A stretch of DNA of 64,000 nucleotides from Ottowia flava. GTDB taxonomy: Bacteria > Pseudomonadota > Gammaproteobacteria > Burkholderiales > Burkholderiaceae_C. Each line of letters begins with the position of its first letter. Position 1 is the stretch's first letter. The position numbers and the translations under genes were made by a program. Below the pieces are notes generated by a model, which was not told the DNA's origin, did not search any database, and saw only the letters and a program-made list of their open reading frames with translations. This document shows positions 39,196 to 49,117 of this stretch, piece after piece. The stretch lies in contig NZ_JBHUEJ010000002.1 of assembly GCF_042680565.1 (NCBI RefSeq), positions 62,001 through 126,000 on the forward strand. The letters are read 5' to 3'.

Positions 39196-42100
39196 ATGGC
39201 CGACCTGCAAAGCACCATCGCCGTCACCGCCGACGCCTCGGGCGTCGAGCCGGGCCTGGCCCCCGGCAAGAAGTCCATCATGGACTTCGCCACCGCGGCA
39301 GAGCAGGGCGGTGCGCGCGCTGCGGCCGGCCTCGGTAAGCTGGGCGACAGTGCCGACCAGGCCGGCAAGAGGGTCGGCGCTGGCCTGGACAAAGGTGCCG
39401 AAGGCGTCAAGCGCACCTCGGCCGGTATCGACCAGGCCACGCGCAGCATGTCCCGCTCCATGGAGCGCTACATCGCCGTGCTCGAGGCCGGTGGCCAGCG
39501 CAACGCCGCGTACTGGGAGGCCCTGGCCAAGCAACGCGGCATCGACACCAGCCAGATCGACGGCCTGCTCGGCAAGATGCGCGAGCTGGAAGGCGCCCAG
39601 GCCAGCGGCGTCAAGTCCATGGACAACATGGGCATGTCCGCCAAGGCCACCGCCGCCGCCATGCGCGGCGTGCCCGCGCAGATCCAGGACATCATCGTCA
39701 GCCTGCAGGGCGGCCAGGCCCCCATGACCGTGTTCCTGCAGCAGGGCAGCCAGCTGTCCGGCATGTTTGGCGGCATGGGCGCCGCCGCCAAGGCCGTCGG
39801 CACCTACCTGCTCGGCCTGGTCAACCCCTTCACCGTCGTCGCCACCGCCGCCGCTGTCGTCGCCGCAGCGTGGTACCAGGGCACCAAAGAGGCCGAGGGC
39901 TACCAGAAAGCCCTGGTCATGACCGGCAACGCCGCCGGCCAGACCGTGGGCAATCTGCAGGCCGTCGCCGACGCCATCGGCGCCACCGGCCGATCGCGCG
40001 GCGCCGCCGTCGACGCCCTGACCGAGATCGCCGCCCAGGGCATCGCCGCCGGCGACGGCCTGCAGCGCTTCGCACAGGTCGCCATCGACATGGAGCGCGC
40101 CACCGGCCAGGCCATCAGCAAGACGGTCGACCAGTTCGCCGACCTCGGGCGCGAGCCCGTCAAGGCCAGCGAGAAGCTCAATGAGCAGTTCCACTACCTC
40201 ACCGCCGCCACCTACGAGCACATCCGCTCGCTCGAAGCCCAGGGCAAATCCACCGAGGCGGCCAGGGTCGCGCAGGAATCCTTCGCCAACAGCATGGCGT
40301 CGCGCACCGGTCAGGTCATTGCCAACGCGGGCTTGATGGAGCGCGCCTGGAACGGCGTCACCGGTGCCGCCAAGCGCGCTTGGGAGGTCATGCTCAACAT
40401 CGGCAAAGCCCAGACCAACGCCGACAAGCTGGGTGGCATCACCAGCGAGCTGGCGCGCCTGCAGAACGAGCAGGCAGCCGGTGGCTTTGCCAGCAACGGC
40501 GGTGGCGCCGCGTTCGGCCGCCCCAACCCGCAGGCCGACAGCCGCCGCGCCCAGCGCATCCAGCAGCTTCAGGCCGAGGCAGCGGCCCTGGGTGGCGTCA
40601 TCGCGGGCGAGAAGGCCAACGCCGAGGCCATCGCCAACCGCCAGCGTGTGGAAGAGGCCGGCATCGCCTGGGCCAAGGGCGGCGACAAACACCTCAGTGA
40701 CAAGGCCAAGATGGAGCGCGAGCTGGCCCAGGCGCGCGAGCTGGGCACCAAGGCGGGCAAAAGCCAGGCCGAGATCGAGCAGCGCCTGAACAACATCCGC
40801 GCCAGCTACGACAAGAAAGGCGGCGGCGGCAGCAAGTCCGGCGTCGCCCCTGGCGAGAACGAAGTCGCACGCATCCGCGCCATGATCCAGGAGGAAGAGC
40901 GCTACACCCAGGCCCTGCAGGAGCGTGGCGCCCAGGCCGCCAAGCTCACAGCCGGTGAAAAGCTGGTCATGCAGATCCAGCAGCAGCTGAACACCGGCAT
41001 CAAGGGCGTGGCCCGCTCCAACAAAGAGGCCGCCCTGGCCGAGGCGGAGCGCCTGGTGGTGGTGGAGAAGGGCCGCATCGCCGAAGAAAAGCGCGCCAAG
41101 GCCATCGAAGACGCCCGCATCGCCAACGAGAAGCTGGTCGCCGACACCTTCAAGACCGCCGAAGGCCTGGAGCGCCAGGCCAGCGAGCTGGACGCGTCCA
41201 ACGCCATGTGGGGCAAGGGCAAGGTCGCCGTGGAGGAATACCGCCTCGCCCAGGCCCAGGAAATGCTGGCCATGGCCGAGGGCAGCGACCGCTTCATGCC
41301 CGAATACGTCGACGCCCTGCGCCGCGTCGTCGAAGCGCGCCAGCACCTCACCGAAGCCACCCGCGACAGCGAGTACAAACGTCTGAACGAAGGCATCCAG
41401 GACTGGACGCGCAGCGCGCGCGAGCAGCTCGCCCTCTACCAGGACGAGTCCAAATACGCCGGCCTCACCGCGCTGGAGCGCGCCAAGATCACCGCCGAGC
41501 GCCAGGTGGAGCTGAAGCTGGCCCGCGAGATCGACAAGATCAACAAGTCGAACCTCAACGACGCCCAAAAGCAGGCCCTGATCAGCGACGCCACTGCCGC
41601 CGCCGCGATTGAGAAATCCGCCGCCACGGCCAAGGTCGTCAACGACGACTGGCAAAAAACCGCCGACAGCATCAACCAAAGCCTGACCGATGCGCTGATG
41701 CGCGGCTTCGAGGACGGCAAGGGCTTCGGCAAGAGCTTTGTCGACACGCTGAAAAACATGTTCAAGACGCTGGTGTTGCGTCCCATCATCAGCTTCATCG
41801 TCCAGCCCATCGGCAACGCCATCAGCGGCATCGTCAGTGGGTTCCTGGGCGGCGGCGGGCAGGGCGGCGGCATGCTGGGCGATCTGTTTGGCGGCGCCAG
41901 CAATGGCAGCAGCCTGATGAACCTGTTCACCGGCACGGGCGGCAACTGGGGCGCCATCAGTGGCGCGCTCGGCGGCGGCATGTCCTGGGCCAACGCCCTG
42001 GGCTCCATCTACGCCAATACCACCGGCACCGGCATCAGTGGCCTGCTGGCCACCAACGGTGCCTACGGCACCGCCGCTGGTGGCATGGGCGGTGCGGGCG

Positions 42101-45100
42101 GGTTGGCCGGTATCGCGGGAGGGATCGCGATGGTGGCCATCCCCCTCATCATCGGCGCCATCATCGAAAACAACAGCCGCGACCGCACCGGCGGCGCTGC
42201 GTTTGCCACCAGCAACTGGCGCAAAGACCCCGGCACCGCGCCCGGCTCGGGCACTGCCTACGACACGGCCACCAACCAGTTGCCGGCCTACCAGGACATG
42301 GTCAACCGGATGGTCGAGCTGGGCCACAGCCAGAACATGAGCTGGTATGAGCAGTTCAAGGGCAACGAGCGCGCCCTGTACGCCGTGCTGCAGCAGGCCG
42401 AAGAAATGGCGCGCGGCATGAGCCACGAATTCCAGGCGCTGCCCGATGGCAAGGACATCACCGAGATGTACGGTGACTTCTACCGTGGCCAGGGCTACGC
42501 CGACCCGGCCAGCATGGGCTGGTGGAATTGGAAGGACGTCGACTTCGCCTCGGTCGACACGCGCGTGGTCGAGGCCGCGCGCCAGCTGTCGGTGTCGCTG
42601 GTCGACACCCTGACGCAGACCGCACGCACCCTGGGTGAAAGCGGGGACTTCCGCGTCACCACCGGCTGGGCCAACCGGGGCAAGGGCGACATCTGGGGCG
42701 CAGCGCAGATCATGCGCGACGGCCAGCAGATCGCCGGTTTCGACCGCAGCGACTACAAGGACACCCAGCACTACATGCAGGCGGTGTTTGGCGCCACCAT
42801 GGACGCCTTCCGCTCGTTCGATTTGCCGCAGTGGGCCACCAACCTGGTCGACAGCACGCAGGACAAGATCAACGCGCTGACCGGCGACAAGGTGGGCGAA
42901 GAGGCCGCCGCCCTGTACCAGCAGGCCAGCACCGAGCTGACGCAGACCCTGGCGGCCATCAAGATGATGATCGACGTGATGCCCGACTTCAAGGGCGCCA
43001 CGCAGGATGCGGTCTACAACATCGCACAGGCCCTGGGCGGCCTGGACAACCTGAACCAGCTGTACGGCGGCTACCTGCAGAACTTCTACAGCGCTGAAGA
43101 GCAGGCCAACCTCCAGCGCGCGCAGGTGCAGTCGCAATTTGAGCAGGCCGGGTTGAAGATGCCCGCCACCCGCGCCGAATTCCGCGCCATGGTGGAAGCG
43201 CTGGACCTGACCACCGAGGCCGGGCAACAAGCCTTCGCCACCTTGATGCAGTTGTCGGGTGGTTTTGCCCAGATCACGGCCGATGGCGGCGCGCTGCTCA
43301 CCGCCGCGTTTGAAGGCACCGACCAGCTGGCGGGCATCATCCGCGACGGCCTGTTGGGCAACCTGGCGTCCCAGCAGGTCGGCGAACAGATGGCCGACGT
43401 CGTCGTCGGCGGCATCTACAACGCCATCGCGGGCGGCTTTGCCAACCAGATCACCCAGATCATGATGGATGGCGTGGTCACCCCCATGCTGCAGGCCGCC
43501 GTCGCCGGCACCAGCGTGACCGAAGCCGTCAGCCAGGCCACCATCGACAAGATGGTCGCCGACGCCACCGCCGTGGCGCAGGCCTTGGGCCAGATCCTCA
43601 ACAACGAGGGCTTCCAGCACGCCATGCGCGCGATCGAGGGCGCCATGCTCAGCATCGCCCCGCAGATCACCGCACCCCAGCCGTACTACACCAGCTACGA
43701 CACCCGCCGCCAGCAGGCCCAGGCCGCCGCCGACGCTGCCGCCCGCGCCGCCGAACAGCGCGCCCAGGAAGCCCAGCGCGCCGCCGACGAAGAAGCGCGC
43801 CGCCAGCAAGCGATCCTCACCGAGCGCCTGGGCCTCACCAAGCAGCTGCTGCAGCTCGAAGGCAACACCAACGCCTTGCGCCAGCTGGAGCTGGAAGCGC
43901 TGGACCCGTCCAACCGCGCCCTGCAAGAGCGCATCTGGGCGCTGCAGGACGAAGCCGAGGCCGAAACCCGCCGCAACGAGGCCATGAAAGAGGCCCAGGA
44001 GTTCCTGGGCAGCTTCACCAAGAGCATCGAAGAGTTCATTTTCAACACCCGCATGGCCCAGGCCAGCGGCTTCGACAGCTACCAGCTCGCCGCAGGCAAG
44101 TTCAGCGCGCAGATGGCCCTGGCGCGCGGCGGTGACCGCGATGCCCTCAACGGCATCACCGGCTATGCCGACACGCTGATCGGGTCCATCCGTGCCGAGT
44201 CCACCAGCAGCGACGAGGCCAACCTGCGCATTGGCCGTGTGCTGGGCCAGCTGGGCGAGCTGCCCAAGCAGGTCAGCGCCGAGCAGCTGATCGTCAACGC
44301 CGTGGATTCGATGAAAAACACGCTGTCCGGCGTGTTGATCGATAAGTTTGAACAGCTGGACGGCAACGTCGACGGCCTGCTCACGTTCAGCGAGCTGCAG
44401 GCCTCCGGCATGGCGTCCGACGCGCAGATCCGCGCCCTGATCGCCCGCGTCGACGTGAACGGCGACGGCATGATCAGCAAGACTGAAGCTGTGCGCGCCC
44501 AAGCCGAGCTAACCAAGCTGGGCATCAACACCGTGAACACCAGCGTGGGTGGCGTCACCACCGCCGTGGGCACCAACACCAGCAGCACCGGCAACTGGCT
44601 GAGCAATGTCAACAGCAGCGTCAGTGGCGTGAACTCGGCCGTGGGCAATGTGACCACCGGCGTGGGCGGCACCAACAGCCGCCTGGACACCAACAATCAG
44701 CTGAGCGACTTCATCCGCGCCAACACGCTCAACTTGAACGGAATTCACGACGCGTCGCAGGGCATTCGCACGAACACCGGCACGTTGACTGGACAGAACG
44801 TGCAGTTCAACAGCGGGGGCATGCAGATGACGGTGCGCGCCGGCTCTGGTTGGGGTGGCGGCGGCACTGGGTTCGCAGTGGGCGGCGCCTTCACCAACGG
44901 CATCGTGAACGAACCCACCACCTTCCGCATGGGGTTGATGGGTGAGGCAGGGCCGGAGGCCATCATGCCGCTGGTGCGCTTGTCCGGTGGCCAGTTGGGG
45001 GTGCGGGCCCTGGGTGGCGGCATCCAAGATTTGGTTGCGGCTGTGGCGGCCCTGCAGGTGGCGGTTGAGCAGTTGCGTGGCGATCAGGCGGCCCAGGCTC

Positions 45101-45261
45101 GGGCAATGGTCGATCTTGAGCGACTGTCCGCGAACGCTTTGTCCAAGCTCTTGCGCCTGGCAGAAAGTCACGACCGCGACGGTGCGCCAGCGCCCCGTGA
45201 GGCAGTTCGCGTCGAGGTTGAATCGGTTAAACCGGTCTTGCAGGTAGAGGTGGCGTCATGA
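39196..45261 (+). CDS. Tail tape measure protein with paired EF-hand motifs
   Basis: 2021 residues. The N-terminal half is helical and Ala-rich with the usual IQDIIVSLQGGQAPMTVFLQ segment near 165-185, then coiled coil (about 400-700), Gly-rich hydrophobic stretches (about 870-1000) that could cross the host membrane, and a late coiled coil (about 1500-1600). Unusually, residues 1722-1733 (DGNVDGLLTFSE) and 1753-1764 (DVNGDGMISKTE) are two canonical 12-residue EF-hand loops 31 residues apart. At 1.5 Angstrom per residue the tail would be about 300 nm. The stop overlaps the next start by 4 bases. Confidence 0.95.
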   Translation: MADLQSTIAVTADASGVEPGLAPGKKSIMDFATAAEQGGARAAAGLGKLGDSADQAGKRVGAGLDKGAEGVKRTSAGIDQATRSMSRSMERYIAVLEAGGQRNAAYWEALAKQRGIDTSQIDGLLGKMRELEGAQASGVKSMDNMGMSAKATAAAMRGVPAQIQDIIVSLQGGQAPMTVFLQQGSQLSGMFGGMGAAAKAVGTYLLGLVNPFTVVATAAAVVAAAWYQGTKEAEGYQKALVMTGNAAGQTVGNLQAVADAIGATGRSRGAAVDALTEIAAQGIAAGDGLQRFAQVAIDMERATGQAISKTVDQFADLGREPVKASEKLNEQFHYLTAATYEHIRSLEAQGKSTEAARVAQESFANSMASRTGQVIANAGLMERAWNGVTGAAKRAWEVMLNIGKAQTNADKLGGITSELARLQNEQAAGGFASNGGGAAFGRPNPQADSRRAQRIQQLQAEAAALGGVIAGEKANAEAIANRQRVEEAGIAWAKGGDKHLSDKAKMERELAQARELGTKAGKSQAEIEQRLNNIRASYDKKGGGGSKSGVAPGENEVARIRAMIQEEERYTQALQERGAQAAKLTAGEKLVMQIQQQLNTGIKGVARSNKEAALAEAERLVVVEKGRIAEEKRAKAIEDARIANEKLVADTFKTAEGLERQASELDASNAMWGKGKVAVEEYRLAQAQEMLAMAEGSDRFMPEYVDALRRVVEARQHLTEATRDSEYKRLNEGIQDWTRSAREQLALYQDESKYAGLTALERAKITAERQVELKLAREIDKINKSNLNDAQKQALISDATAAAAIEKSAATAKVVNDDWQKTADSINQSLTDALMRGFEDGKGFGKSFVDTLKNMFKTLVLRPIISFIVQPIGNAISGIVSGFLGGGGQGGGMLGDLFGGASNGSSLMNLFTGTGGNWGAISGALGGGMSWANALGSIYANTTGTGISGLLATNGAYGTAAGGMGGAGGLAGIAGGIAMVAIPLIIGAIIENNSRDRTGGAAFATSNWRKDPGTAPGSGTAYDTATNQLPAYQDMVNRMVELGHSQNMSWYEQFKGNERALYAVLQQAEEMARGMSHEFQALPDGKDITEMYGDFYRGQGYADPASMGWWNWKDVDFASVDTRVVEAARQLSVSLVDTLTQTARTLGESGDFRVTTGWANRGKGDIWGAAQIMRDGQQIAGFDRSDYKDTQHYMQAVFGATMDAFRSFDLPQWATNLVDSTQDKINALTGDKVGEEAAALYQQASTELTQTLAAIKMMIDVMPDFKGATQDAVYNIAQALGGLDNLNQLYGGYLQNFYSAEEQANLQRAQVQSQFEQAGLKMPATRAEFRAMVEALDLTTEAGQQAFATLMQLSGGFAQITADGGALLTAAFEGTDQLAGIIRDGLLGNLASQQVGEQMADVVVGGIYNAIAGGFANQITQIMMDGVVTPMLQAAVAGTSVTEAVSQATIDKMVADATAVAQALGQILNNEGFQHAMRAIEGAMLSIAPQITAPQPYYTSYDTRRQQAQAAADAAARAAEQRAQEAQRAADEEARRQQAILTERLGLTKQLLQLEGNTNALRQLELEALDPSNRALQERIWALQDEAEAETRRNEAMKEAQEFLGSFTKSIEEFIFNTRMAQASGFDSYQLAAGKFSAQMALARGGDRDALNGITGYADTLIGSIRAESTSSDEANLRIGRVLGQLGELPKQVSAEQLIVNAVDSMKNTLSGVLIDKFEQLDGNVDGLLTFSELQASGMASDAQIRALIARVDVNGDGMISKTEAVRAQAELTKLGINTVNTSVGGVTTAVGTNTSSTGNWLSNVNSSVSGVNSAVGNVTTGVGGTNSRLDTNNQLSDFIRANTLNLNGIHDASQGIRTNTGTLTGQNVQFNSGGMQMTVRAGSGWGGGGTGFAVGGAFTNGIVNEPTTFRMGLMGEAGPEAIMPLVRLSGGQLGVRALGGGIQDLVAAVAALQVAVEQLRGDQAAQARAMVDLERLSANALSKLLRLAESHDRDGAPAPREAVRVEVESVKPVLQVEVAS

Positions 45262-46163
45262 AGCGAGGCCTGCGGGTCGTCAAGACCGTTCCTGTCACCT
45301 CCGCCACCCTGGCTGGCAGCTCCGTGCCGGAGAACGAGCATCCGGTGTGGAGTGCCGCCAGCACCTACACCAAGGGGCAGCGCGTCATCCTCGGGCATGA
45401 GGTGTACGAGGCGGTGGCCGAAACCGGCAACACCAACAAAGACCCCAAGACCGAGGCCGCCTACTGGGCGCGCGTGGGCTACACCAACCTGTGGCGCGCA
45501 TTCGACTTGTCCAGCACCACGCGCACGCAGTTCGACAGCGACGCCTGGTTTGAGTTGAGCCCTGGCCAGGCGATCTCCAGCGTGGTGTTGCGTGGCCTGG
45601 CGGCCGTCACCAAGGTCAGGCTGACCATGACGCACCCGGCCTACGGTGTGGTGCACGAGCATGAAGCCTTCATTGGCAGCGAACTGACCGAGTCGTCCTG
45701 GTACGCCTGGACCTTCGAGCCGCGCGTGGCCCGCGCGACCTTCGAGTACCACGGCCTGCCGTCCTACCCCGGCGCCACCCTGCGCATCGAGCTGGAAGGC
45801 GGCGCAGATGCGGGCGTCGGCGTGGTGGCCATTGGCAAGCTGCGCGAGTTTGGCATCGGCGTGTCGCTGGGCATGCGCATCGGCCTGATGGACTTCAGCC
45901 GCAAGCAGCGCGACGAGTACGGCGACGTGTTCCTCAAACAGGGCGATTACGCCGACACCGCCTCTTTCACCGTGGTGGTTGCCAACGACCAGCTTAACAA
46001 CGTGCGCGCACTGGTCACCAGCCTGCGCGGCACACCTTGTCTTTGGTCGCCCAGCGACCGATGGGAGACCACCACCGTGTGGGGGTTCTTCCAGAACTTC
46101 GTGGTGACGATTCAGTACGCCACGCATTCCGAATGTGCAATTGACCTGGAAGGACTCACGTAA
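45258..46163 (+). CDS. Tail tip protein with carbohydrate-binding-like N-terminal domain
   Basis: 301 residues, ATGA overlap with the tape measure gene. Residues about 30-75 (VWSAASTYTKGQRVILGHEVYEAV, shown here in two parts: VWSAASTYTKGQRV, HEVYEAVAETGNTN, then AAYWARVG) resemble a chitin-binding type 3 fold common in tail proteins. The remainder is beta-rich. Position after the tape measure suggests a distal-tail or hub role; no catalytic motif is visible. Confidence 0.6.
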   Translation: MKRGLRVVKTVPVTSATLAGSSVPENEHPVWSAASTYTKGQRVILGHEVYEAVAETGNTNKDPKTEAAYWARVGYTNLWRAFDLSSTTRTQFDSDAWFELSPGQAISSVVLRGLAAVTKVRLTMTHPAYGVVHEHEAFIGSELTESSWYAWTFEPRVARATFEYHGLPSYPGATLRIELEGGADAGVGVVAIGKLREFGIGVSLGMRIGLMDFSRKQRDEYGDVFLKQGDYADTASFTVVVANDQLNNVRALVTSLRGTPCLWSPSDRWETTTVWGFFQNFVVTIQYATHSECAIDLEGLT

Positions 46164-47610
46164 TGGCCGGCCCCATCACCGTCACCATCGATCCGCCGCT
46201 GCCCAGCGATCCACCCGCCGAGTTTGAGGCCAAGGCCTTCACCGCCTGGGGCGATCTGGCGGTCGCCCTGCCACAGATCAACGTGGCCGTGGGGGCCGTC
46301 AACACCGCCACGGCGGGCATGGATGCCAACGTGGCTGCTGCCCAGGCCGCCGCCAGCGCCGCCTCGGGCCACGCGACCAACGCCGACGCCAGCAAGACGG
46401 CGGCGGGCGGCGGCNNNNNNCCGCCAGCAGCCCCACCGCTGCCGACGCCAGCAAGACCGCTGCGGCCAACAGCGCAGGCGCTGCAGCGTCGTCGGCCAGC
46501 GCTGCTGATGGCAGCAAGACCGCCGCTGCCGCCAGCGCCGGTACCGCCAGCACCAAGGCCACCGAGGCAGCGGGCAGCGCCAGCACGGCCCTGACCAAGG
46601 CAGGCGAGGCGGCCACCTCGGCCACCACCGCCAGCGGCGCTGCCGCCACCGCGACCACCAAGGCGGGCGAGGCCGCCGCCAGCGCGTCCACGGCCACCAC
46701 CAAGGCGGGCGAGGCCTCGTCCAGCGCCACCTCGGCCGCAGGCTCGGCGACCGCCGCCGATGGCAGCAAGACCGCTGCGGCCAGCAGCGCCACCACCGCC
46801 ACCAACGCTGCCACGGCCGCCCAGGGCAGCGCCACGGCTGCGGCGCAATCTGCCGCTGACGCTGCCGCGGCCGCTGCCGGTGAGCCGAAGATCACGCCCG
46901 GCGCCGCATCGCAATACTGGCGCGGCGACAAGACCTGGCAAGACCTGAATAAGTCCGCTGTCGGGCTGGGCAACGTCGACAACACCAGCGACGCCACCAA
47001 GCCCGTCAGCACCGCGCAGCAAACCGCGCTGGACGGCAAGGTGCCCACTTCCCGCAAAGTGGCAGGGAAGGCGCTGACCGCTGACGTGACCCTCGTCAAA
47101 GGCGATGTAGGACTGGGCAACGTCGACAACACCAGCGACGCCGATAAGCCGGTCAGCACGGCGACGCAGACTGCGCTGAACGGCAAACAGGCGGCCAGCA
47201 CCAACTTGAACGGGTGGTCCGGTAAGACAGTGCCATCTGGCGCCATCGCCGACCTGACCACTGCGCAGACGCTGGCCAGCAAAACCCTAACCGTACCCAC
47301 CCTCACGGGCTTTACGGAGACGGTCTTCGCTGTAACTGACGTCGCCAACGCCGTCATCAACCCAGCCAACGGCAGCATCCAGACCTGGACGCTGGGCGCC
47401 AATCGCACGCCCAACCTGGGCAGCATCGCTGCCGGCCAATCGGTCGTGCTGGGGGTCACATCGGGCAGCTACGCCATCACCTGGTCCAGTGTGATCTGGC
47501 CCAAGAACGGCGGCGGGGGCACCGCGCCCACGCTGGCGACCTCGGGCGTCAATTGGGTTGTGCTGTGGAAGGTGGGCTCGCAACTGTACGGCGCGTACTT
47601 GGGGGTCTGA
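46163..47610 (+). CDS. Tail fibre protein, interrupted by an assembly gap
   Basis: About 482 codons from ATG 46163. It has a short N-terminal attachment part, a long Ala/Ser/Thr-rich stalk (about residues 45-240), then two copies of the fibre repeat VGLGNVDNTSDA-K-PVSTA-QTAL (near 46971 and 47107) and a beta-rich tip. Six N at 46415-46420 fall in the stalk, and the frame after them is shifted by -1 relative to the frame before. The gap length is therefore arbitrary; the gene is probably intact in the organism. TGA 47608-47610. Confidence 0.8.
46415..46420. other. Assembly gap (six N)
   Basis: NNNNNN inside the low-complexity stalk of the fibre gene. The reading frames on the two sides do not agree across six bases, so the true distance is unknown. 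Confidence 0.98.
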
Positions 47611-47611
47611 C

Positions 47612-48085
47612 ATGCTGGCCAACGCACTCATTCGCGCGGCATCCCAGCAATCCGGGTATCGGTACTGGTCGTTGTTGATCGCTGAAAACGTCGGGGGGTA
47701 CGCGTTCCCGACCTACCTGGCGTTGCCGGAGGTGGAGTTGCGCGGCGCCCCCGGAGGGGGAGACCTGACCACGCCATCGACACCAGTCACCTGCACCGGC
47801 TCCGCACTGTCGGGCCACCCCGTGTCGGCCATGGTCGACAACAACCTGAGCACCTCCTACATAAACCCCGTGAACAGCCCCAGAGACGTTCGCGTGGTTT
47901 TCGACCTTGGCTCGCCTAAAGAGGTGGCCGCGGTAGCGATTTACCGCGATGCCTTTACGCCGAACGAACAGATGCCAAAGACCTTCACCCTGGACGCTTC
48001 AAGGGACGGTGTGACGTTTGAGACGAAGGGCTCTTTCACCAACATCGACTGGCCCGACAACACCTGGAAACAGTTCATCCTCTAA
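47612..48085 (+). CDS. Fibre-associated protein with discoidin (F5/8 type C)-like domain
   Basis: 157 residues, ATG 47612, one base after the fibre stop. Residues about 45-157 (SGHPVSAMVDNNLSTSYIN, VRVVFDLGSPKEVAAVAIY, FTLDASRDGVTFET) follow the discoidin jelly-roll that binds sugars. It is a plausible receptor-binding or fibre-tip component. Confidence 0.7.
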   Translation: MLANALIRAASQQSGYRYWSLLIAENVGGYAFPTYLALPEVELRGAPGGGDLTTPSTPVTCTGSALSGHPVSAMVDNNLSTSYINPVNSPRDVRVVFDLGSPKEVAAVAIYRDAFTPNEQMPKTFTLDASRDGVTFETKGSFTNIDWPDNTWKQFIL

Positions 48086-48092
48086 AGCACAC

Positions 48093-48596
48093 ATGAACTA
48101 CACAAACCAAGCCACAGGGGCGCTGGCCCTATCGATCCATGACGTGCGGGCAGCGCACCCGAACACATCCATCCCAGACGGGGCGCCGTTTGGGGACTTC
48201 GTGCCGTATGCACCCGCAACGCCGCCCGCGCACGACCCTTTGACGCAGTGGCTGGTGGAGGTGACGCCTGTCGATGTAGCCGGGACGCTGACACAGCAGT
48301 GGGTCGTAGTCGATATGACAGAGGCGGAGGTCGCCGCCGCGCGCCAAGCACGAGTGCCGCACTCCGTCACGCGCAGACAGGCGCGCCAGGCCCTGCTGCT
48401 CGCTGGGCTGCTCGATCAAGTGGAGCCGGCCATTGCCGCAATCGCCGACCCCACGCAGCGCGGCCTGGCGAGCATCGAGTGGGCCGACTCTCAAGCGTTC
48501 GAGCGCAGCCGCCCGCTGCTGATCCAGCTGGCCTCCGCCCTGGGCCTTGACAGCGCCGCCCTCGACAACCTGTTCATCCAGGCGGCACAACTGTGA
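48093..48596 (+). CDS. Tail fibre assembly-like protein, 167 aa
   Basis: It starts at ATG 48093. The first half contains WLVEVTPVDVAGTLTQQWVVVDMTEAEV (in two blocks: WLVEVTPVDVAG, QQWVVVDMTEAEV), a layout seen in small phage fibre-accessory proteins with DUF4376-like tails. The second half is helical (SVTRRQARQALLLAGLLDQV). Next to fibre genes; exact role unknown. Confidence 0.6.
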   Translation: MNYTNQATGALALSIHDVRAAHPNTSIPDGAPFGDFVPYAPATPPAHDPLTQWLVEVTPVDVAGTLTQQWVVVDMTEAEVAAARQARVPHSVTRRQARQALLLAGLLDQVEPAIAAIADPTQRGLASIEWADSQAFERSRPLLIQLASALGLDSAALDNLFIQAAQL

Positions 48597-49117
48597 AGCT
48601 GGCCCTCTACATCGGCACGCGCGAGCCCTGGTACATCGGCCTCGGCAACCTGCTGGTGCGCCTGCGCCTGCGTTCGCCCATCAGTCACTGCGAGCTGGTG
48701 TTCGAGCCCGACGATGACGTGCGAGACCTGATGCCTGATGGCAGCGCCGACGCGGCCAAGACCGGCGCCCTGTGGTGCGCCAGCAGTGGCGCCACCGACC
48801 CGATTCCCGCGTGGAGCAAACGCCGCGCTGGCAAGGCCGGCGGCGTGCGCATGAAGCGCATCAACCTGGGCGCCGACAAATGGGAGCTGATCGACCTGCC
48901 GTGGGCCGACGCCCGCGCCGCCGCGCAGTGGTTCCGGCAGCACGAAGGTGCGCTGTACGACTGGCAGGGCATCTTCGGCTTCATCGCCTGGCCCGTCCCC
49001 AACAAGGCCAGCCGGTGGTCGTGCCATGAGGCGTGCGCCGCCGCGCTGGGTCTGGCAGAGCCGCACCGGTTTGACCCTGCATCACTCGCCGCTGCGGCAA
49101 GGTGGAGACTGACGTGA
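48593..49117 (+). CDS. Permuted papain-like (NlpC/P60, YiiX-type) protein
   Basis: 174 residues, start GTG 48593 overlapping the preceding stop. A His in SPISHCELVF (about residue 32) comes before a Cys in SRWSCHEACAAAL (about 142), the order expected of circularly permuted NlpC/P60-like folds. Such proteins act on peptidoglycan or lipids. Its place before the lysis genes suggests a tail- or lysis-associated enzyme. Activity is inferred. Confidence 0.55.
   Translation: MKLALYIGTREPWYIGLGNLLVRLRLRSPISHCELVFEPDDDVRDLMPDGSADAAKTGALWCASSGATDPIPAWSKRRAGKAGGVRMKRINLGADKWELIDLPWADARAAAQWFRQHEGALYDWQGIFGFIAWPVPNKASRWSCHEACAAALGLAEPHRFDPASLAAAARWRLT

Noticed and set aside
38770..44502. A 1910-codon open frame on the minus strand
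   Set aside because: It is an antisense shadow of the tape measure gene in GC-rich DNA: low-complexity Gly/Ala/His/Val composition, no motif and no ribosome site.
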